Assembly (NCBI GenBank): GCA_900538765.1
Contig: UQAB01000007.1
Coordinates: 1-64,000, forward strand
Length of the DNA stretch: 64,000 bases
Origin: an uncultured Azospirillum sp.
GTDB taxonomy: Bacteria > Pseudomonadota > Alphaproteobacteria > RF32 > CAG-239
Reading direction: 5' to 3'
The first letter of the stretch is position 1; every line of letters begins with the position of its first letter. The position numbers and the translations under genes are program-made. The notes beneath the pieces were generated by a model, which worked only from the letters and a program-made list of their open reading frames with translations, made no database searches and had not been told where the DNA came from. This document shows positions 17,731-25,915 of the stretch, piece after piece.

Positions 17731-18016
17731 AAAAACCCCTTGCCAATAATTTCCCCTTATGTTACCCTTAACTTTAGGCGGCAGAGTTTGCCGCTGAGGG
17801 CGTCCAAAACCCTTTACAAAAACAGTCGTCAAGCATAATTGCGACTTAAAATAAGTATATGCTGATATCTGTCCTGATATGTGCTAGGGGATGGATGTCG
17901 GCGAATAAGGCTCTGCCAAATAAGTCGAGCCGTTTGTTTTTGTACGGTTTTGGAACATCCTCCCGCTCTTTAAAAAGCGGGTTTTTGTTTAACTCTAACA
18001 ATAAGGATGTTTCAAC
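17731..18016 (+). ncRNA. Structured leader RNA, copy A
   Basis: A 286-base leader matching copy B at 54915-55209. Seen pairings: GCGGCA/TGCCGC hairpin (17778-17794); long-range helix TCCAAAACC/GGTTTTGGA (17803-17811 with 17946-17954) and TACAAAAAC/GTTTTTGTA (17815-17823 with 17936-17944); AGTCG/CGACT (17824-17846) whose loop AGCATA can pair with TATGCT (17858-17863), a pseudoknot; GCTGATATC/GATGTCGGC; GGCTC/GAGCC; terminator-like CCCGCT/AGCGGG (17962-17981) with a T-run. AACATCC (17954-17960) can pair with GGATGTT (18005-18011), which holds the ribosome site. The arms of the long helix differ from copy B by compensatory changes. Confidence 0.7.
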
Positions 18017-19008
18017 ATGAATAACATTAAATTTTTACTCTTAGGGACTTCTTTGTCCTTTATCCCTCAAACCGTAAATGCTCAGTGTGTTGCTACCCAG
18101 GATTGCGCTACTCTTGGATACACCCAAAGTAGCTGCGATGGAGGTAAAGGGGTGAAGTGTCCCTTTGGTAACACTTGGGCTTGTTTCCCAAGCGAAGAAG
18201 ATATTTGTAAAGACAATGGTTTATTGAAACTTGCTCTGGCGAAGGACAAGTTGGAATAGGCCATCCCTGTGGCAAACTATACTCTTCATGCTCTTGCTCC
18301 CCAAATTACCAATACACTTGCTCTGGTACCGGATACAAAAGCGGCTCGGGGCAAGCTTGTGACGGCAAATACGCCTCCTGTGCCTGTGCCAGCGGTTATG
18401 ATTGGAAAGATGGCGCTTGTAAACAAAAAGATCGGGATTATTCTGCTTGTAAAATTGGAACACTGTTTTATAGTGACAACACTTGTTCAGATAAGATGGA
18501 AACAAACAAGAAGTTGCTCGGTGTGGTAATTTACGAAAAAACATCCGGTGAAAACGGCTGGGTAATGACTGTAAAGAATATAGATCAAAATACCGCATGG
18601 TCAACTGAATATATTGAAACTAGTGTTAGAGATAATGCTGCTAGCGCAAGCTGCAGTAATACGGCAAAATTGGTAGCGCTGGGAGGCAATAAATATCCGG
18701 CAGCCCAGTTGGCTGATAAGTACATAGCTGGAGGAAAAAAATGGTGTTTGCCTGCACATGACATTTTAAATAATATCGCTAATCAGACGAATTTTACCAA
18801 AGTTAACAATGGCATCCAAACTGCAGGGGGAACAATTTTGGGAAACGTGTATAATCGCTATGAAATGGTCTGGTCGTCATCAGAGGTTGATAAAGACAAT
18901 GCAAGAGGCTTACGAGCTGATGTGCATGGTCATTTGGAGATGCGTATCAATGGTAAGAATGATCGAGGTGTAGGCGGCAACTCAGTTCGTCCGGTATTTG
19001 CTTTTTAA
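18017..19008 (+). pseudogene. Frameshifted secreted lectin-like protein
   Basis: The first frame (18017-18259) encodes a signal peptide (LLLGTSLSFIPQTVNAQC) and a Cys module (CATLGY, KCPFG, WAC), then stops. The rest continues in another frame, from ATTGAAACTTGCTCTGG (near 18219) through repeats such as CSGTGYKSGSGQACDGKYA to the end at 19008. Adding one T to the TTT near 18216 would restore a single frame reading NGFIETCSGEG. The end has WSSSEVDKDNA and the terminal VRPVFAF, a formylglycine/C-type-lectin-like domain shared with 55210-56019. A downstream ATG at 18496 could express the lectin part alone, but without a signal peptide. Confidence 0.7.
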
Positions 19009-19029
19009 CTTTTTATCCTCCCCTCCCTA

Positions 19030-19055
19030 AAGGCTCGTTGTTAACGAGCCTTTTA
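19030..19055 (+). terminator. Terminator after the frameshifted lectin-like gene
   Basis: Stem AGGCTCGTT/AACGAGCCT with a 3-base loop, then TTTTAC. Confidence 0.8.
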
Positions 19056-19275
19056 CTTTTCTGTCTTTCTCCGATAGCGTTATCATGTGTAGACAGTACT
19101 TCCTTAGCCGCTAATCAGCCGATAGTTGACTTACCATAACAAGCAGAGCTTACCCAAAACATTCATTAATAAAATATTATGAAAATTTTGTTACAATTAA
19201 AAATAAAAATAGACAAAATACAAAAATAATGCTATATTGTCTAATATAGAATAAAAGTTGCCTATGGAGACGGGT

Positions 19276-20856
19276 ATGGAATACGAATTTAAAGAGTTTA
19301 TGGAAAACGTTTACGGTGATGGTTCTTACGAAAAGCACTATGTAAAAGGTCCTGCCGAAGAAAAAGAGCGTTTTGAACGTCAGTATCAGGCTCTGAGAGA
19401 AAAGAAAATTAAAGACTTTATGGAAAAGAGCTATGGCGAAGGTTCGTATGACAAGCATTATGTAAATGGCCCGCAAGAAGAAAAGGACCGTTTCACAATG
19501 CAATATGATGCCCTGCAGGATAAAGCTTTTAAAGAATTTATGGAACAAACCTATGGTGCTGGCGCTTATGAACGGCACTATGTAAACGGTCCGGCAGAGG
19601 AAAAAGAGCGTTTTGAACGTCAGTTTTTTGCACTGCAGAAAAAAGCAGAAAATGAGCAAAACAACGAGAATAATGAAAACAATGAGAATAATGACGTTCA
19701 TGAGTCGGAAAATGGTGCTCAGGTTCCTGAAGAAAAGCAGACAGAAACGACGATAAACCAGTCAGAAGAAATTGAAACGCCAGAAGCGGTTAATACGGAT
19801 AATTCTCATGCCGATGAGCCGGAATGGAAAAAAATGCGCCGTGAGGCTTGGGAGAAATATGCCGCGGATAATCAACAGGAATTCAAACTCTTATCAGAAG
19901 ACAAAGCGCCTGATTTGTCCATGTCGGTCGGTGATACGCCGATTAAATATGCCGATGAACATAATGTTACCATGGGCAATGGCGAATATGCAAAATTCCT
20001 GAAAGCCGTTGAGATTGAAAAAAATGCCAAAACCGATGTCATTAACTTCGGTAAGATTGAAAGCGAGGAATACAAGGCAAAATTAGCGGCAGCCTGTATT
20101 CAAATGGGTATGAGAATGAAGAACGGCCCGAAATCCATTGACTTATCGCTTGAATGCTTCAAAGATTTGGATGATGCCACAAAGGCTAAAATTGAAGAAT
20201 ATAACAAAAAGCAGGCCGAAAAAGAAAATAATGCCGAAAAACCAAAAGAAGAAAACAGAGAAGAAAAACCGGCGGAAGAGAATAAATATAAAAAGCTTTT
20301 TGATGATAAGGTAAAAGAGTTTTCGGATAAAAAGGAAAAAGCTAAACAGAAAGCTGAAAAAGAAGGTAAACAGGAAATAGAGGTAAGTTTGGATTTCAGC
20401 CAAATTAAAGATCCTGTCGAACGGGTCATTGCTTATGCTGCTGCTAAAGAGAGCAAGCTGAAAATCGAAAATTTAAGCAATTATGAAAAGTTGGTAGATA
20501 GTAAACTTGATGATAAAGCCAAAGCCGAAGTTGCCGCCGCCCGTGCCGCTTTGCCTGAAAATAGTCAAAATCATCTGAAAGCCCGTGAAACTTGGGAACA
20601 GAAGCTGGTAGAGATTAAAGGACGCCTGAAAAATAAAGAGCAAAAACGCGGACAGTATCATGATAAAGACGGAAATCTTGTCGATTCAAAATTGAGTGTT
20701 CATGACCAAGACGGAAAACTGCTGCAAAATGTCGAGCGCAACAAAGTTGTATACACAACGGAAAAGTTAGAAAATGGTAATATAAAGAAAACATATAAAT
20801 ACGATGATGACAAATTATTTAAACTCCGTCAGCAACAAGGTCGTGACGGCAAATAA
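19276..20856 (+). CDS. Large charged protein with three 40-residue repeats
   Basis: A 526-residue protein of unknown function. Three tandem 40-residue repeats open it (residues about 5-44, 45-84, 85-123) with the core (F/I)K(E/D)FME..YG.G(S/A)Y.(K/R)HYV.GP.EEK.RF. An Asn/Glu-rich linker follows, then a mixed region and a Lys/Glu-rich coiled coil (about 320-400). No signal peptide or membrane segment is visible. I start it at 19276 because GGAG (19266-19269) lies 6 bases ahead and the repeat begins directly after; earlier TTG 19258 and ATG 19264 lack such a site. The next gene is also a large charged repeat protein. Confidence 0.7.
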   Translation: MEYEFKEFMENVYGDGSYEKHYVKGPAEEKERFERQYQALREKKIKDFMEKSYGEGSYDKHYVNGPQEEKDRFTMQYDALQDKAFKEFMEQTYGAGAYERHYVNGPAEEKERFERQFFALQKKAENEQNNENNENNENNDVHESENGAQVPEEKQTETTINQSEEIETPEAVNTDNSHADEPEWKKMRREAWEKYAADNQQEFKLLSEDKAPDLSMSVGDTPIKYADEHNVTMGNGEYAKFLKAVEIEKNAKTDVINFGKIESEEYKAKLAAACIQMGMRMKNGPKSIDLSLECFKDLDDATKAKIEEYNKKQAEKENNAEKPKEENREEKPAEENKYKKLFDDKVKEFSDKKEKAKQKAEKEGKQEIEVSLDFSQIKDPVERVIAYAAAKESKLKIENLSNYEKLVDSKLDDKAKAEVAAARAALPENSQNHLKARETWEQKLVEIKGRLKNKEQKRGQYHDKDGNLVDSKLSVHDQDGKLLQNVERNKVVYTTEKLENGNIKKTYKYDDDKLFKLRQQQGRDGK

Positions 20857-20869
20857 TTTCCACATTTTA

Positions 20870-20892
20870 AGCCCGGTTTTCCGGGCTTTTTT
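20870..20892 (+). terminator. Terminator after the 40-residue-repeat gene
   Basis: Stem AGCCCGG/CCGGGCT with a T-run, 13 bases after the stop codon. Confidence 0.9.
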
Positions 20893-20997
20893 ATAATATT
20901 ACAGATTTGTTAAATAATATGTTTTATACTCTCTATATCTTGAAAATATTGACAAAATAAGGTAAAATAAAGAAAAAGAATAAAGGGAGTTCGGATT

Positions 20998-23289
20998 ATG
21001 GCGGAAGAAAATCAAATAGACCTTGAAAATCTGAGCATTACAGAGTTGGCACAATTAAGCCAGCACGTTAATTCCGGAAATTTTCCGACATCGCAGCGGC
21101 AGAAAGTAGAAGCTTTAGTCTGGCGCAAAATTAAATCCGTCGCCGACCGTGCCTCAAAACTCGATCCTCAGAACAAAGATGAACTCCAGGCTTTTCAATC
21201 AATGTTAGACGGGCTGCCGTTGGCTTACCGTATGGAAACGGGTGGTTTGCTGCCAACGGTTAAAAGTGCGGAAACCCGTCTTTATAATGCCAAAAACGGT
21301 ATCGACGACCGCTCCATGACCGAAAAGGCTAAAGATAATCTTAATGAGTTCGGCAATAACCTGCACCAAAAATACAGTGATATGTATGACCGCATGGATG
21401 ATAAAGTCAATGCCTGGGTCAATACGGCTGGAGAAAAAATTGAAGCTTTTGAAAACGGCGTGAAAAACGCTCCGAAAAAAGCCGTGGCAAAATTAAAACA
21501 CAATGCACAGGTCGGACACCGTTTTATGCGTTTAGCCGCTAATAAAACGAAAAACCAGAGCAAAAACTGGCTTAAAGCCAAACATCAGGGATACAGCGAA
21601 TGGTACGACCGTACAGATGACAAGCTCAATGCTTGGGTTGACAAGGCCGGGCAGAAAATTGAGGCTTTTGAAAACGGTGTGCGCGCAGTTCCGGGAATGA
21701 TAAAAGACCGTATTGTCGAAGGGTATGAACGAGGTAAGGAAGCTTATCTCAAAGCTCAGGAAGCGCAGCGTAAACGTGATGAATTAAGACGTCAGCGCCG
21801 CAGGGAACAAGTGGCCAAATTAAAGCATAATGCCAAATTGGGTTATCGTTTTATGCGTTTAGCCGCTAATAAAACGAAAAACCAGAGTAAAAACTGGATT
21901 AAGAACAAAAAGCAAGGTTATGACCGGTGGGCTGACCGTATGGATGATAAGCTCAATGCCTGGGTCGATAAAGCCGGAAAGAAAATAGAGGCTTTTGAAA
22001 AAGGTCTGGATAAAGGGATTGATAACGCTGCGGCAGGGATGTCAAAAGCAGTCAAAACCGTAGGAAAAGGGGTTGTCGCTGCCGGAGCTTACGGATTTAA
22101 GCAAATGAAACGCGGCTGGCAGAAAATGGGAAATGTCATTAACGGTATAAAATTGCCGAGCGTTAAAGGGCGTGCCGGAGAAAAAGGTTCGGCACTTGAT
22201 TTGGCAAATGGCGATTTGTCAAAATTAAAACCGGAACAGATTAAAAATGTATATAACGAATTGAAACAACATCGGGATAAACCGCGTGGCGATAAATATG
22301 GCGATGCTTATTATAAAATTTCAGCCTATTCAACAGAGCTGTTGAATGAAATTAAAGCCAAAGGAGCCGGAGCCATTACCGATGATAATGCCGGAAAAGT
22401 TGCCGCTTGGTTGGAGGTTAACAAGAATATTCAACAGGAAGTCAATAAAAATCGCGCTAAGGAAAATGAAGACCGTAATGCCGAAATTGAAGGCTTCCTG
22501 AAAAATCGCAAACCCAAAGAAAAAGATGAGAAAAAACAGGAAAACAAACAAGAACGGACAGAACAGAAACATACCGGACTTGCCGCCGAATATGAAGATT
22601 TTGCCAATTCCATGGGCAAAAAGGTTGATGCCGCATTCCTGCGGGACTGCTGGGAAGGAAAGTATAAAAATGATTTTGAACAGTTTGTTACTGCGCAGCG
22701 TGAAAAATACGGTCCTAAAAAACAGCAGGAATCTGCCGCAAATACCCAGATGCCGGAGCCTCGGACGGCCGAAACGCGAACAGCTGAGGCTGCTGCCAAA
22801 CCTAAAGATATGTATGAGGGCTTAAACCTCTCGGATGCCCAGAAAAAGACTATTGACGGCGAGTTCAATCAGCTGAAAGATGTCTATGATAATCCGGACA
22901 AATGGAATTTGGCAGATAGCAAAAATAAGGATATTGTCCTGAATACCTACAAGGAAAGCCTCAAGCAGCAGGGGCTGGACGACAATCAGGTGCGTGAACT
23001 TATGTCGCGCCAGCGTGAAAGCGTAAAGGATAATCCGCAATATCAAGATATGTTCCGCGCTGACAGTGCCAAACGCGATGCTGCGAAAGAAAGGGTCGGT
23101 TTGAATGATGCCGAAAATAATACCGGTGTAGATCGCCTGGCGGAAAAAGCAAGAACCATACAGGAAAAACGCGGTGTTGTTGAACCTAAAAAATCAAAGG
23201 TTATTCACATGGATACCAGTCGTCAGCAGCAGGATACATCCAAAAAAGACACAAAAATTATTGAGATGTATGGCCGGGAAAGAGCTTAA
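20998..23289 (+). CDS. Large basic repeat protein, 763 residues
   Basis: I do not recognise a family. Three repeats share YDR(M/T)DDK(V/L)NAWV(N/D).AG.KIEAFE (Y becomes A in the third; starts near residues 123, 202 and 312), and two carry an upstream unit VAKLKHNA..G.RFMRLAANK. The middle is rich in Lys, Arg, Glu and Gln and likely forms coiled coils; residues near 335-370 are Gly/Ala-rich (MSKAVKTVGKGVVAAGAYGF), possibly membrane-active. No signal peptide. GGGAG precedes the start. The size, repeats and lack of enzymatic motifs recall structural or host-interaction proteins, which is speculation. Confidence 0.7.
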   Translation: MAEENQIDLENLSITELAQLSQHVNSGNFPTSQRQKVEALVWRKIKSVADRASKLDPQNKDELQAFQSMLDGLPLAYRMETGGLLPTVKSAETRLYNAKNGIDDRSMTEKAKDNLNEFGNNLHQKYSDMYDRMDDKVNAWVNTAGEKIEAFENGVKNAPKKAVAKLKHNAQVGHRFMRLAANKTKNQSKNWLKAKHQGYSEWYDRTDDKLNAWVDKAGQKIEAFENGVRAVPGMIKDRIVEGYERGKEAYLKAQEAQRKRDELRRQRRREQVAKLKHNAKLGYRFMRLAANKTKNQSKNWIKNKKQGYDRWADRMDDKLNAWVDKAGKKIEAFEKGLDKGIDNAAAGMSKAVKTVGKGVVAAGAYGFKQMKRGWQKMGNVINGIKLPSVKGRAGEKGSALDLANGDLSKLKPEQIKNVYNELKQHRDKPRGDKYGDAYYKISAYSTELLNEIKAKGAGAITDDNAGKVAAWLEVNKNIQQEVNKNRAKENEDRNAEIEGFLKNRKPKEKDEKKQENKQERTEQKHTGLAAEYEDFANSMGKKVDAAFLRDCWEGKYKNDFEQFVTAQREKYGPKKQQESAANTQMPEPRTAETRTAEAAAKPKDMYEGLNLSDAQKKTIDGEFNQLKDVYDNPDKWNLADSKNKDIVLNTYKESLKQQGLDDNQVRELMSRQRESVKDNPQYQDMFRADSAKRDAAKERVGLNDAENNTGVDRLAEKARTIQEKRGVVEPKKSKVIHMDTSRQQQDTSKKDTKIIEMYGRERA
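21520..21570 (+). repeat. 51-bp direct repeat, copy 1
   Basis: Encodes RFMRLAANKTKNQSKNW. It matches 21847-21897 at 50 of 51 positions, a recent internal duplication inside the large repeat protein gene. Confidence 0.85.
21847..21897 (+). repeat. 51-bp direct repeat, copy 2
   Basis: Differs from copy 1 (21520-21570) only by C to T in the serine codon. Confidence 0.85.
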
Positions 23290-24374
23290 GCCAATTCTTT
23301 GCGGATATAGCGCTGTGTCAGGCCAATTCTTGATAAGATTTCATAGCTGATTGTTCCGGCATCTCTGGCCATGTCATCCAACGTATAAAAATCAGCCGCC
23401 ATATATGCCATCGTTCCGTAATCTACATTAGGAATGTCGGTAACATCGCAAATGATGTTATCCATTGATATCCGACCGATAATTCGCGCTTCGTAAAGTT
23501 TTTCGCCTTGAGGAAAGAAAACCTTGCCGACATTGGACAGAGAACGGGGAATGCCATCACCATATCCAATTGAAACAATGGCGATTCGCCTGTTGCTGTT
23601 TGCCCGGTATGTTGCCGAGTAGCCGACAAAATCTCCTTTGGGAAGATGAGCTGTCTGCAAAACCGGCGCTTTTACCGTCACAACATTTTTCATCTGGTTT
23701 TCCCTATATGGCGCCGTGTTTATTCCATAAAGCGCCGCGCCAAGGCGAACCATGTCAAACTGAAAATCCTTGCCGAGAAAAGTGCCGTCAGAGGCGGATA
23801 AAGAAGCCGGCAGATGAGGAAAATAAACGCTTTTCAGACGATTGAAATTATTAAGCTGATGCTCGTTCATAAAATGGTCTTTTTCGTCGCCGCAAGCCAA
23901 ATGCGACATGACCCAGGAAAACTCGCCTTTGTCGGCGTCGGAAAGCTGTTGCAGCTCTTCTTCTCTGAAGCCGAGACGATTCAGCCCCGTTTCAATATTA
24001 ATCATCGGGTGAATGCCGTCAGTGCGGTTTTCCTGCCATAAACGCAACATTTTTAAGGAACTTATAACCGGAATGAGATTGGCTTTTTTGAAACTGTCCA
24101 AGCCGTCTTCACCGATTCCCTGCAGAACAAAAATATTTGCCTCCGCAGCCTGCGGGCGGATTTTTTCTCCCTCAATGGCATGAGCGACAAAAAAATTACG
24201 ACACCCTGCTTCTTGATAAAGCTTTTTGACCACATTTTCCGCGCCCAGACTGTAGGCCTCGTCTTTAACGACCGCCGCGGCAAGCGCCTGCGGGGCGATT
24301 TTATGCAGGGTGTTATAGTTGTCCAGTAAATTATTCCAGTTAATTTCTAAAACAGGTCTTGTCAAAATGCTCAT
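23286..24374 (-). CDS. alr: Alanine racemase
   Basis: Interconverts L- and D-alanine with PLP, supplying D-Ala for peptidoglycan. The 362-residue protein keeps the PLP lysine in AAVVKDEAYSLGA (about 37; usual form AVVKANAYGHG, so the neighbourhood is unusual), and the catalytic tyrosine region (VGYSATYRANSNRRIAIVSI, then GYGDG). Its stop overlaps the end of the converging 20998-23289 gene by 4 bases. It diverges from the TatD-like gene across 45 bases. Confidence 0.93.
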   Translation of the reverse strand: MSILTRPVLEINWNNLLDNYNTLHKIAPQALAAAVVKDEAYSLGAENVVKKLYQEAGCRNFFVAHAIEGEKIRPQAAEANIFVLQGIGEDGLDSFKKANLIPVISSLKMLRLWQENRTDGIHPMINIETGLNRLGFREEELQQLSDADKGEFSWVMSHLACGDEKDHFMNEHQLNNFNRLKSVYFPHLPASLSASDGTFLGKDFQFDMVRLGAALYGINTAPYRENQMKNVVTVKAPVLQTAHLPKGDFVGYSATYRANSNRRIAIVSIGYGDGIPRSLSNVGKVFFPQGEKLYEARIIGRISMDNIICDVTDIPNVDYGTMAYMAADFYTLDDMARDAGTISYEILSRIGLTQRYIRKELA

Positions 24375-24419
24375 AACTGCCTAAACTCTTTCAACGAACT
24401 ACTCAGGGATTTTATTAGC

Positions 24420-25172
24420 ATGAAGTTTATCGACACCCACATTCATTTGCAAGACTATAACATAAAATATACAACGGATATTATTGAAACGGCGCAGGCG
24501 AAAGGCGTTGAAAAGTTTATCTGCGTCGGAACGTCCCCGGAGGACTGGGAAAAGGTGGCGGCACAGGCGGAGCGCCGGCCGGAAAAGGTTATCCCTGCCT
24601 TTGGGCTGCATCCGTGGCATACAGCCAAAGCGCCGGAAAACTGGGCTGAAATTCTTGAAGCTTATCTGCAAAAATATCCCGGAGCGCTTGTCGGCGAATG
24701 CGGTTTGGACGGTTATAAAAATCAGTCACCGGAACCGCAGAACGCCATCTTTCAAAAACAGCTGAACTTGGCGGCACAGTATAACCGCCCGGTCTTGATA
24801 CATGCCGTCAAATGTCAGGATGATTTGGAAAAATATTGGAAAAAGCTTCCCCCGCGGTGCGTCTTTCATTCTTACAACGGCAAAAGGGAAGTTCTGAAAA
24901 AGATATTGGCGTCCGGCGCTTATGTTTCTTTTTCTTTTTCCGTTTTACAAAACCGGGATTGTGAAGAACTGGTGAAAATGGTGCCGGATGACAAAATTCT
25001 CATCGAAACCGACGGACCGTATCAGTCTCCCGTCCCGCACACGGAAACCCTGCCGGAACAACTGCCCGAACTGGCATTGATTCTTGCCGGCCTGCGGGAA
25101 GAAAGCGAATGCCGGTTTGCCGAACAGACTTACCGTAATTCCGAAAGGCTGATAAATGGCCGCGACAGATAG
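24420..25172 (+). CDS. TatD-family metal-dependent hydrolase
   Basis: A 250-residue TIM-barrel hydrolase related to TatD and YcfH DNases. The metal ligands are in place: DTHIHL at the N-terminus, GECGLDGY (Glu), PVLIHAVK (His), CVFHSYNG (His) and IETDGPY (Asp). Substrate in this branch is uncertain; members cut DNA or act as deaminase-like hydrolases. It overlaps the next gene by 17 bases and is likely cotranscribed with the ThiF-family gene and hydF. Confidence 0.85.
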   Translation: MKFIDTHIHLQDYNIKYTTDIIETAQAKGVEKFICVGTSPEDWEKVAAQAERRPEKVIPAFGLHPWHTAKAPENWAEILEAYLQKYPGALVGECGLDGYKNQSPEPQNAIFQKQLNLAAQYNRPVLIHAVKCQDDLEKYWKKLPPRCVFHSYNGKREVLKKILASGAYVSFSFSVLQNRDCEELVKMVPDDKILIETDGPYQSPVPHTETLPEQLPELALILAGLREESECRFAEQTYRNSERLINGRDR

Positions 25173-25914
25173 GTTTATGCGTACCCGGGCTTTACTGGGA
25201 GAGGAAAAAATGTCCCGCCTGCAGCAGGCTTCGGTCATGATAATCGGTTTGGGCGCGGTTGGCGGCTATGCCCTTGAGGCGCTTGCCCGGGCAGGAATAG
25301 GGCATTTGACCTTGGTTGATTTTGATGTCTTTGACGAAACCAACATCAATCGTCAGATTTTGGCATTGGATTCGACTGTCGGCCGTCAAAAAACCGCCGT
25401 TGCCGCAGAAAGGGTAAAAGACATTAATCCTGATTGCCGCGTAACGCTCAAAAATATGTTTGTCAACGGCGATACGCTGCCGCAGTTGTTCTGTGAACCG
25501 GTTGATTTTGTCGTCGATGCAATAGATGCCCTCAATCCGAAATGCAATCTGATGGAATATTTGTATACTCGCCGGATTCCGTTCATTTCATCAATGGGTG
25601 CGGCCTTAAAGTCTGATACGTCAAAAATATTTTATGGCAGCCTTAGCCAAACTAAAAACTGCGCTTTGGCCAAGTTTGTCCGTAAACGTTTGAAGCGCCG
25701 GAATGTTGATATTTCAAAAATTAACTGCGTTTCGTCAACCGAAGTGCCGGACATTCCCGAAACAGCCCTGTTTGAAACGGAAGATGCCGTGACGGAAAAT
25801 GGACGCATCCGCAAAACTATGGGGTCTTTGCCAACTATTACTGCAATTTTTGGGTTAATGATTGCGAATGAGGTCATAAAATTCCTGGCAGAGAAGAAAA
25901 ACGGAGATGAATAA
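25156..25914 (+). CDS. tcdA: ThiF/HesA-family E1-like protein, probably TcdA
   Basis: A 252-residue protein with the nucleotide-binding loop GLGAVGGYALEALARAGIG and the following LVDFDVFDETNINRQI typical of E1-like adenylating enzymes. The layout with AAEGKP-free DAIDAL and the C-terminal ANEVIKFL best matches TcdA (CsdL), which makes cyclic t6A at position 37 of tRNAs. It lies between a TatD-like gene and hydF, overlapping each or its early start codon, so it is probably in one transcript with them. Confidence 0.8.
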   Translation: MAATDRFMRTRALLGEEKMSRLQQASVMIIGLGAVGGYALEALARAGIGHLTLVDFDVFDETNINRQILALDSTVGRQKTAVAAERVKDINPDCRVTLKNMFVNGDTLPQLFCEPVDFVVDAIDALNPKCNLMEYLYTRRIPFISSMGAALKSDTSKIFYGSLSQTKNCALAKFVRKRLKRRNVDISKINCVSSTEVPDIPETALFETEDAVTENGRIRKTMGSLPTITAIFGLMIANEVIKFLAEKKNGDE

Positions 25915-25915
25915 T

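Noticed and set aside
17731..18016. Leader as tmRNA, group I intron or known riboswitch
   Set aside because: No tRNA-like ends, tag frame, intron core or ligand-pocket motifs that I know were found; two copies before the same gene type also argue against tmRNA.
18221..18604. Minus-strand frame over the frameshifted lectin gene
   Set aside because: It is antisense to a clearly readable Cys-rich sequence and has no features of its own.
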